Positions 17,632-23,781 of a DNA stretch of 64,000 nucleotides are shown piece after piece. Origin of the DNA: Vibrio kanaloae (GTDB lineage Bacteria > Pseudomonadota > Gammaproteobacteria > Enterobacterales > Vibrionaceae). Each line of letters begins with the position of its first letter. Position 1 is the stretch's first letter. The notes below the pieces were generated by a model that saw nothing but the letters and a program-made list of their open reading frames with translations, was not told the origin of the DNA and did no database searches. Both the position numbers and the translations under genes were made by a program. The DNA is taken from contig NZ_AP025497.1 of assembly GCF_024347535.1 (NCBI RefSeq), positions 682,001 to 746,000 of the forward strand, given 5' to 3'.

Positions 17632-18318
17632 ATGAATAGAAAGAAAAGGGTAAGGGAACCGAAGGTTTATCAAGGGGTGTACTTTTACGATATAGAGTTG
17701 AATAAAAAAAGAGAATACTATGAACCCTATCTGATAAAGTCGAAAGAACTTCTTGATTATGTTACAAGTGAACATAACAGAGTTCTTTCTTTTAGTCTTA
17801 TCTTACGGTTTCCTCAAGATTTTAAGCAGGATAGGGGTGTATCATATATATCAAAATTTATAAGGATATTTCAGAGGAAAGTTGATCTTACTTTAGAAGA
17901 GAGAAAAAAGAGAAAGGCTAGGGTTTATCATATGAAGAAGGGAAATAAGGTTTTCAATATATGGTGTAGAGAAAGGAATAGTAGTAATAATGACCACTAT
18001 CATATGTTTATTCTACTGAGTTATGAAAACTTCCGAACTTTGGGTCACTACTCTACCAGCCTTGAGCCAAAAAAAAGCTTAGCGATATTAGTTCAAGAAG
18101 CATGGTCTGATGCTTTAGGAATTTCATACTGTGATATGAAAGGCTTAGTTCAGTTTCCCCCGAAGAATAATTACTTCAGAGTCGTACAAAATAGGCCTGA
18201 CACCAAGAGTAACTATGACAATCTACTTTCCCGAATATATTATTTAGCTAAAAGAGCAACAAAAAACTTTGGAGAAGGGATACGTTCATTTGGATGTAGC
18301 AGGATCAAGAGGAGTTAA
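17632..18318 (+). CDS. Inovirus Gp2/YagK-YfjJ C-terminal domain family protein
   Basis: A 228-residue basic protein. The central segment (FNIWCRERNSSNNDHYHMFILL, residues about 117-138) and the C-terminal KRATKNFGEGIRSFGCSR match the style of the YagK_YfjJ_C family, often named inovirus Gp2. It is common in vibrio and enterobacterial islands near AlpA genes and is thought to be replication related. The HYHMF segment recalls the HUH-like histidines of rolling-circle initiators, but I cannot prove catalysis. An AlpA remnant follows it directly. Confidence 0.7.
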   Translation: MNRKKRVREPKVYQGVYFYDIELNKKREYYEPYLIKSKELLDYVTSEHNRVLSFSLILRFPQDFKQDRGVSYISKFIRIFQRKVDLTLEERKKRKARVYHMKKGNKVFNIWCRERNSSNNDHYHMFILLSYENFRTLGHYSTSLEPKKSLAILVQEAWSDALGISYCDMKGLVQFPPKNNYFRVVQNRPDTKSNYDNLLSRIYYLAKRATKNFGEGIRSFGCSRIKRS

Positions 18319-18321
18319 GAC

Positions 18322-18431
18322 CTTAAGCTCTTATCGCGTGCCAGCGATGTAGTTTTGAAGGTAGAGCTACAGTGTGGTTTGAATCTGATGTCACTGAGTG
18401 GATGAAGACTCGATTAATAGAGCTCATTTAA
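18322..18431 (+). pseudogene. AlpA-family regulator, C-terminal remnant
   Basis: In the frame ending with TAA at 18429-18431 the sequence reads RCSFEGRATVWFESDVTEWM, the typical end of AlpA excision regulators (G-R-x-x-x-W-x-x-x-x-x-x-W). No start codon or DNA-binding half precedes it, so only a 3' piece remains. An intact AlpA homologue exists elsewhere in the island (23293-23484). Confidence 0.65.
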
Positions 18432-18551
18432 CATTAGTTGGTTTGAGTAGATATGTAGTGAGGCTAGCGAGAACTAGCCTTTTCTGTGATGAAAGAGCAA
18501 TGATAATGGAGCTCAGTAATCAGACCTGGATGGTTGAGCAAGATGACCTGC

Positions 18552-19052
18552 TTATCCTTTGTGACGATGCCTTAAATCCCATACTCGCCACTGACTGGCT
18601 TGAATGTGCGCATGAGCGTCACGTTTAAGCTGAGTTAATGTAAACGTATTTGAGAAGATGTCACCACTTAGGCAGTGGCTACAGAACTGATGACAGTTTT
18701 CATTTAACAGGGAATAGTCTGTTTGTACACCAAGCATAGCTCCTGCTATTTGAGCAGTAGACTCATTGCCAATGGCTCTACCTTGGGTATTGCAGCTTAC
18801 ATAAATCGAAAGGGCTGTGGTATCCGCCAGAAACTGACGAATTGATGCAGATTCGATAAGGCCTTGGCCATTACGATGGATGATACGTCCATTTCCCACG
18901 TAGACACCTGAATGCTCAGCATATCCAAACGCGAGATCGCAATACACAATGCTCCCTCGAACTGGACCGTCGGTTTTCCAGAATAAATTTTGGATTAAGC
19001 TTTTCGATAAGCTGCCTACAACAAAGCTCCCTATTGCGTTATATGGGTTCAT
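18552..19052 (-). CDS. LRAT-domain (NlpC/P60-like fold) protein
   Basis: A 166-residue protein with the LRAT pattern. His47 is in AEHSGVYVG, His59 in RIIHRNG, and the catalytic-type Cys120 lies in NENCHQF, with the His before Cys as in circularly permuted papain-like enzymes. Bacterial members are thought to be acyltransferases or hydrolases acting on lipids or peptidoglycan-like amides. The first 25 residues are hydrophobic and may be a membrane anchor. The start at 19052 has a GGAG Shine-Dalgarno. It is a lone gene between an AlpA remnant and a recombinase gene. Confidence 0.75.
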   Translation of the reverse strand: MNPYNAIGSFVVGSLSKSLIQNLFWKTDGPVRGSIVYCDLAFGYAEHSGVYVGNGRIIHRNGQGLIESASIRQFLADTTALSIYVSCNTQGRAIGNESTAQIAGAMLGVQTDYSLLNENCHQFCSHCLSGDIFSNTFTLTQLKRDAHAHIQASQWRVWDLRHRHKG

Positions 19053-19150
19053 GTTATTTGTTCTCCAATGTGGTGGTGAAACTCAAAAGGGCTCTGAGCT
19101 TAATGTTTATAAGGGATTAGCGGTCCCGCCCCCTGAGTAAATGATCATGC

Positions 19151-19711
19151 TTAAAGCTCAAGAGAAACGAAGTCCTTATCGACTTCATCTTGAGTGATTC
19201 CTATATAGCGAAGTGTGACGCCCTCAGATGTGTGACGAAGCATCTTCATGACACGTCCTATATCTTTTGTGGATTGATAGAGAAAGTAACCTCGGGTCTT
19301 TCTCATCGAGTGAGTACCTAAAGTGATATTCAGTTCTCGGCCTACTTGCTGAAACGCCATTGATACGGCGCGTCGTGAGATTGGCTGGGGCGGTTTGTTT
19401 TTCAACTGTTGGCATCGGTGAGATTGAAACCAGTAGATGTGGTCGGGATGTTGCTCTCTTAATCTAGCAATGTACTGCTGTGCTTTGGTATTGAGCTGAA
19501 TATTGGCCAGCTTGCCAGTTTTACTTTCGCGAATAATAAGTCGGTCGCTATTAATGTCTTCAAAGCGAATCGACAACAAATCAGAAATCCTCAGTGCTAG
19601 GTTTAATCCGATATGCCACACATCGGCCATTTGTGGATGACAACGAATACTCAACAGATGACCAACTAGGCGTATGGTGTCATCGTCTTTGACTGCTTGG
19701 ACTTCAGCCAT
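19151..19711 (-). CDS. Small tyrosine recombinase
   Basis: A 186-residue catalytic domain of the tyrosine recombinase family with all expected residues: Arg41 (ALRISDLL), Lys66 (KTGK), His134 and Arg137 (THSMRKT), His160 (LRHTS) and nucleophile Tyr169 (TLRYIGI). It lacks the usual N-terminal core-binding domain, so it is much shorter than ordinary integrases, closer to FimB/FimE-type invertases. The start at 19711 has AGGAAG; a longer frame begins at 19756. It may invert or excise a local DNA segment. Repeats upstream of its start (19748-19848) are candidate targets. Confidence 0.85.
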   Translation of the reverse strand: MAEVQAVKDDDTIRLVGHLLSIRCHPQMADVWHIGLNLALRISDLLSIRFEDINSDRLIIRESKTGKLANIQLNTKAQQYIARLREQHPDHIYWFQSHRCQQLKNKPPQPISRRAVSMAFQQVGRELNITLGTHSMRKTRGYFLYQSTKDIGRVMKMLRHTSEGVTLRYIGITQDEVDKDFVSLEL

Positions 19712-19747
19712 AATCTGCTTCCTTTTTTGTCTGTAGAAGGGTGTTTT

Positions 19748-19848
19748 GGGAAGCACAGAGCCGATGATATTAAAGAACCCTTATACAGCAAGGGATGGAA
19801 GCTTCCCGTTTTAACAATATGGGAAGCAGCCTCGTTTTAGCTCTGTGC
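19748..19848. repeat. Nested repeats upstream of the small recombinase gene
   Basis: A 9-bp inverted pair GCACAGAGC (19753-19761) and GCTCTGTGC (19840-19848) encloses a palindrome TGGAAGCTTCCC (19796-19807) and is joined by direct copies of GGGAAGCA at 19748-19755 and 19821-19828. The position just upstream of the recombinase start suggests an operator or a recombination site. The rest of the 19757-20077 gap shows no gene. Confidence 0.6.
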
Positions 19849-20077
19849 CGGTGGTTGTGTTGAATCCTTAGTCACTGGAAATGCAATGGTTTACGGAGTG
19901 TTACATGACAGGTTTAAACTTTTGCAGAATAGTGGTTGATGTAAGCCGTAAAGAATGAGGTTAGATTAGACGTACGCAGGTGAGAAAGGATCAGTGATTT
20001 AGAGCATTATGTTTTGGATGAAAGGTAATTTTGTTGTAATAAAAAGCCCTGAGAACTACCCAAGGCTGAAGAACATT

Positions 20078-20908
20078 TTATGTGCGCTTACACTTTAAAT
20101 CACGTAAGTGGATAATGTCGCTATTACTCAAGCCATTAATGCCTTGAGTCCAATGCAGTATCGTTTTGGTTAATGGCATATAACTTATTGCATTATTATC
20201 TTTGTAGATACTTTTTAGAGAGTCAAAGAGGTCTATTTGGCAGTCAACATGAGTACCGTCCGACATCTCTGTGCTAAAGCCATTGTAAGAAAATATATAG
20301 GTTTCATCTGGTGTGGTAGACCATTGATAAATTTCGCTGATTTTAACTGGAGAGATGATATCGGCATATTTATTGTTGATCTCGTCGATTCTCGGGTCCA
20401 ACCCTTGAGGGAACTCTTTTTTCATCTTTCGTTCGGAATGCTCCAGCCATACAAGGCGATCTTTGATGGGCCTTTCAGCTTCAAGCTTTTTGAGTAGGCT
20501 TTCGATCTTGGCTGTTTCTTCTAAACGTTGTTCTAGAGAATGTTTTAGCTCCATATCTTTAACTAACTTTTTGTATTCTTGAGTTAGTATTTCGATTTTC
20601 TCAGACCTTTCATCTTCAACCTGAGTATTAACTGCATTGGTTAATTGTTTAAAGTCACATTGGTATTGTACGATGATTCTTTCACGACTATCTTCGAAAG
20701 TTTCCCAGTTAATTTCTTCACATATCTGACGATTATTGAAAGCCTGCTCAATAGTGAATGAGCGTTCATATTGGATAACTTCGTTATCTACATTGATGTA
20801 GCTAAACGGTTGGTTTTGGAGTGATTCTATATCACCCTCACAACCTGAAAGTGAAACGGTAGCGACGACAGCCGTTACACTTAACAGAAACTGTTTTTTT
20901 ACTGACAT
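20078..20908 (-). CDS. Lipoprotein with a coiled-coil middle, unknown function
   Basis: A 276-residue protein with a lipoprotein signal (lipobox LSGC, Cys23), so it is likely anchored to a membrane and faces the periplasm. The mature part begins with acidic residues. A helical, charged stretch at about residues 95-150 (EKIEILTQEYKKLVKDMELK onward) looks like coiled coil. Several Cys are present later. No family is recognised. The start at 20908 follows AAGGA. Confidence 0.7.
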   Translation of the reverse strand: MSVKKQFLLSVTAVVATVSLSGCEGDIESLQNQPFSYINVDNEVIQYERSFTIEQAFNNRQICEEINWETFEDSRERIIVQYQCDFKQLTNAVNTQVEDERSEKIEILTQEYKKLVKDMELKHSLEQRLEETAKIESLLKKLEAERPIKDRLVWLEHSERKMKKEFPQGLDPRIDEINNKYADIISPVKISEIYQWSTTPDETYIFSYNGFSTEMSDGTHVDCQIDLFDSLKSIYKDNNAISYMPLTKTILHWTQGINGLSNSDIIHLRDLKCKRT

Positions 20909-21135
20909 TGTTTATCCTTAGGGTCATTAATCAATTGTTAAGTTAAGCCTTTTTATAAGCGAAGCGGCATCACCAACAAAAGTAGTCGTAGCCACGTTGG
21001 TGATGACTTCCCCGTCATGTTGAACGGAAATACTTATATAGGCGGCACTATACCTATTTATGTGTGGAGTTTTCTATGCATCACATTGATTTTTTTGATA
21101 AAGAATGCACTTTCTGTATGGTTGCAAAGTTCAAC

Positions 21136-21564
21136 TCAATCTTCGGTTACTTTTATCGAGTCATAAGCCCCCATTTCTACATAAGCTAGAAAGTTACATT
21201 CCCACATCTCATATAGCTCGGTTGTTTCTTGCAGGTACATACCAAGCCATCCGCTGAAACGAGCGAAAGCGACGTTGTTAGCAAAATCAAAAGCCAAGTC
21301 AGGAACGAGCTCTGGTGTACCGGTTCCCACATAAAAAAGGTCAGTGATTTCAATAAGAGCGATATGGCTATCTTTGACATCCACCGTAATAGAGACAGGG
21401 TGAAAGCCGCCGTCTTTCGGGTGGTAGCTTGAGTCTTGAAAACAGATGGTCATTTTTCCTCGGTAATTAACATCATCAATAGAGCGTTTGATTAGGTCTT
21501 TCAGTTGATGTGAAGGCTTAGCTCGCTTGCACGCGAACATAGCCAGATTGGCTGCTTGATTCAT
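21136..21564 (-). CDS. DUF2787 family protein
   Basis: A 142-residue soluble protein. The segment SSYHPKDGGFHPVSITVDV and the later LIEITDLFYVGTG and LAFDFANN match the layout of DUF2787, a family of unknown function common in vibrio genomic islands. It lies 26 bases after the 141-residue gene and is likely in the radC operon. The start at 21564 follows AGAGGTT. Confidence 0.75.
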   Translation of the reverse strand: MNQAANLAMFACKRAKPSHQLKDLIKRSIDDVNYRGKMTICFQDSSYHPKDGGFHPVSITVDVKDSHIALIEITDLFYVGTGTPELVPDLAFDFANNVAFARFSGWLGMYLQETTELYEMWECNFLAYVEMGAYDSIKVTED

Positions 21565-21590
21565 AGGAACCTCTTTGAAATAAGTTAGGA

Positions 21591-22016
21591 TTAACGAACG
21601 GATGTGATGTTGATTGAGATAGCAGGTTGCGTGATGAGAGTGTGAGTGATGGCTTTAAGCCAGCTAGCAAGTAAGGTTTGAACTTCTGGTCGTTGTAAGC
21701 TGCACTGCTTAATCTCTGGGTGGTAGAACCAACACCCTGCGAAGTTGAAATACAGCGATAGCTCTTTTTGTGTCTGACCAGCAACCATCACATCAAAGGT
21801 GGCAATAAAGCGAAGTTGCCAAGGTGTTTTGCTTGATGTTCGCTCCAATTGAATTTCGATTGGTTGAAAGCGACTATTGATATCTTTAGACCGTATGTTT
21901 AACGCTACCCGCTCGACTGTCTTTGGGATGGTGTTGTCAGACATGAGTGCTTCAAGAAAAGAATGCATGGGACTAACGAGTCCATCATTTACCCCAGAGA
22001 TAGAAAACTTATTCAT
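21591..22016 (-). CDS. Uncharacterised protein coupled to radC
   Basis: A 141-residue protein starting [12 protein letters not shown]. The start ATG (22014-22016) overlaps the radC stop in an ATGA arrangement, so it is translated right after RadC. It is a mixed alpha/beta soluble protein without recognised motifs. An Asn-Phe-Ala-Gly segment ([17 protein letters not shown]) and two Cys are its main landmarks. It may be a distant relative of the following DUF2787 protein, but I cannot show it. Confidence 0.65.
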   Translation of the reverse strand: MNKFSISGVNDGLVSPMHSFLEALMSDNTIPKTVERVALNIRSKDINSRFQPIEIQLERTSSKTPWQLRFIATFDVMVAGQTQKELSLYFNFAGCWFYHPEIKQCSLQRPEVQTLLASWLKAITHTLITQPAISINITSVR

Positions 22017-22489
22017 ATCCACCCCTTTTCTGCAAATGACACACAATCCTCACCCACAACGATGTGGTCCAACACTCGGATATCCACCAGCTTGAGAGCA
22101 TCTACTAAGCGTTGTGTAATGCGTCTATCTGCTTGAGAGGGCTCAGCGATACCTGAAGGATGGTTATGAGCAAAAACCACCGCAGCAGCGTTGTGGTTTA
22201 GTGCTGATTTGAGTACCTCGCGTGGGTAAATAGAGGCAGCATCGATAGTGCCAAAGAACAACTCTTCAAAACTGATCAATTGATGTTGATTATCAAGAAA
22301 CATCACGGCGAACACTTCGCGGTCATGAGCCCCTAACTTGATCTTTAAATATTCCTTAACATTGGTTGGATTAGTGAACGTGCCTTCTCGCTTGTATTTC
22401 GCAGCCAGTGCTTCGGCTGCACGTTCTAGCAGTTCATTTAACTCTGAAGTTTTGAATGGGTAATCGTGTTGGTTGTTGGCGTTACGCAT
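22013..22489 (-). CDS. radC: RadC-like JAB-domain protein
   Basis: A 158-residue protein with the JAB/MPN domain. The metal-binding signature HNHPSG with a following Asp (His108, His110, Asp121) is intact. The start at 22489 has AAGGAGCTCTT, a very good Shine-Dalgarno, so I reject the longer frame from 22633. It lacks the N-terminal helix-hairpin-helix region of chromosomal RadC, as usual for island-borne copies. The biochemical role of these proteins is unknown. It leads a three-gene minus-strand operon and is divergent from the RNase H-like gene. Confidence 0.9.
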   Translation of the reverse strand: MRNANNQHDYPFKTSELNELLERAAEALAAKYKREGTFTNPTNVKEYLKIKLGAHDREVFAVMFLDNQHQLISFEELFFGTIDAASIYPREVLKSALNHNAAAVVFAHNHPSGIAEPSQADRRITQRLVDALKLVDIRVLDHIVVGEDCVSFAEKGWI

Positions 22490-22712
22490 AAGAGCTCCTT
22501 GGATTATCTGTTTGGTTATGCGTACTGATGAAATATATCTGAGAGCATTTTGAATCGGGGTGTGAAGGGGGGGGGGTATTTCCAGAGACAGGTAAAAAAT
22601 AACTCTCTTGCCGTTGTTATGTAGCAATCGCAATAAAGCGACGAATGAACAATCAACACAATCAGCTGGTGCAAAGGATGTATCGGCTTTTTAGTCTCTG
22701 GAGAGTATAAAA

Positions 22713-23150
22713 ATGAAAAAAGAAATTTATGTAGAAGCAGCCACCGCAGAGAAGCGAAGAGGACGACTCTCTGCTGGGGTAGGGCTGGTTGTATTCGATG
22801 ACTATGAAAGAATAGCGGATGAAGACTGGCTGCTCCTTGATAGCATCATAGACCGTAATTACGCAGACTTATCAGCACTTGCTTTTGGGCTGGAGCGTGC
22901 TTGTGACGGCGATATTATTTATTCAAGCAGTGACTATTGCGTTGATGGTTTTAATGAATGGCTTGATGGTTGGAAACGTCGAAATTGGCGTAAAGCAAAT
23001 AAAAAACCGATAGCTCATCAAGACCTTTGGGAGCTAGTGGATAAACGAAGTGCAGATAAACAAGTTGAGGTGAGAAAAGTCGCGGCTTGTTCCGCAGGAA
23101 AAGATGCCGCTTATAGATACGCTCTTGCAGCGGTGAATCGTCAATTGTAA
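22713..23150 (+). CDS. RNase HI homologue with degenerate active site
   Basis: A 145-residue protein that aligns along most of its length with RNase HI. The best match is EWLDGWKRRNWRKANKKPIA, DLWELVD, corresponding to the E. coli handle region and beyond. The catalytic acids are changed: D10 is replaced by Glu8, E48 by Asp52, D70 by Ser, H124 by Ser and D134 by a Tyr/Arg position. It is therefore probably not an active nuclease, but may still bind RNA-DNA hybrid or partner proteins. The start at 22713 follows GGAGAG and a terminator follows at 23162. Confidence 0.7.
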   Translation: MKKEIYVEAATAEKRRGRLSAGVGLVVFDDYERIADEDWLLLDSIIDRNYADLSALAFGLERACDGDIIYSSSDYCVDGFNEWLDGWKRRNWRKANKKPIAHQDLWELVDKRSADKQVEVRKVAACSAGKDAAYRYALAAVNRQL

Positions 23151-23161
23151 TAAGAATAAAT

Positions 23162-23192
23162 CACTTGCTGGCATAGCCAGCAGGTGTTTTTT
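23162..23192 (+). terminator. Terminator after the RNase H-like gene
   Basis: CACTTGCTGG pairs with CCAGCAGGTG, followed by TTTTTT. Confidence 0.85.
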
Positions 23193-23292
23193 GTCGTCAC
23201 CGGATTTGGTATTGAACACCGCAGGGTGTAAAACGGTATTTTTCTACGTGCCAGGTAATCACATGGGAACCAATGACATAGGAGGATGCCCC

Positions 23293-23484
23293 ATGAGATT
23301 TCTAAAACTAAAAGAAGTAATGCAAAAAACAGCACTAAGCCGCTCAGCGATTTATAGGAAGATGGATGTGGGGGAATTTCCAACCTCAATAAGTCTTGGT
23401 GATAGGGCAGTGGCTTGGCTAGAAAGCGAAATAGAAGATTGGATCTTAGGTAAAATCGAACAGCGTGATATGACATCGGTATAG
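23293..23484 (+). CDS. AlpA-family transcriptional regulator
   Basis: A 63-residue winged-helix/MerR-like excisionase-type protein: MRFLKLKEVMQKTALSRSAI then YRKMDVGEFPTSISLGDRAVAWLESEIEDW. AlpA proteins activate integrase or excision genes in islands. The ATG at 23293 has a strong GGAGG seven bases upstream, whereas the longer frame from 23191 lacks one. Being the complete AlpA copy, it is the probable excision regulator of this island. It is the first gene of the rightward half and lies 112 bases before the RHH regulator. Confidence 0.85.
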   Translation: MRFLKLKEVMQKTALSRSAIYRKMDVGEFPTSISLGDRAVAWLESEIEDWILGKIEQRDMTSV

Positions 23485-23533
23485 GGCATAGACGGGAGAA
23501 ATGCTCCCATTTATGCCGTATACCATAGAGTGG

Positions 23534-23583
23534 TGATGCAGTGTGATGTATACTGATGCACACTGCACCATTTTGATGAACAG
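23534..23583 (+). promoter_or_regulatory. Candidate RHH operator with 10-bp phased repeats
   Basis: TGATG occurs at 23534, 23544, 23554 and 23574, with TGCAC at 23564: five units at an exact 10-base spacing. Overlaid on this is a perfect 9-bp inverted repeat TGCAGTGTG (23537-23545) / CACACTGCA (23559-23567). It ends 12 bases before the ATG of the RHH regulator gene, an ideal place for autoregulation of the whole restriction operon. Confidence 0.65.
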
Positions 23584-23595
23584 AGAACGAAACAA

Positions 23596-23781
23596 ATGAA
23601 ATCAGTCAGAACAACAGTTTCATTGCCACAAGAGCAACACCAAGCACTACAGCAGATTGCTGAAAAAAACGGACTTTCAATTTCTTGGGTTATTCGACAA
23701 GCAGTCGGTGAATTTTTGACAAATAATAATGACTTTCAACCTCTCTCTAAATCAAACAGAACCGATGGGGATGTGAGTTAA
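23596..23781 (+). CDS. Ribbon-helix-helix (CopG-type) regulator
   Basis: A 61-residue protein. The beta-strand SVRTTVSLP and two helices (QHQALQQIAEKNGLSISWVIRQAV) give the RHH fold; arginine and threonine in the strand would touch DNA. Its stop overlaps the ATG of the helicase gene (TAATG), so it is translationally coupled to the defence operon and is the probable repressor of it. It may alternatively be an antitoxin-like regulator, but no toxin neighbours it. Confidence 0.85.
   Translation: MKSVRTTVSLPQEQHQALQQIAEKNGLSISWVIRQAVGEFLTNNNDFQPLSKSNRTDGDVS

Noticed and set aside
18398..18628. 76-codon open frame overlapping the LRAT-like gene end
   Set aside because: It begins inside the AlpA remnant, runs antisense into the end of the LRAT gene and has no recognisable domain; only weak support for a shorter start at 18500.
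22013..22633. Longer RadC start at 22633
   Set aside because: The extra 48 residues are unlike RadC, while the ATG at 22489 has an excellent Shine-Dalgarno.
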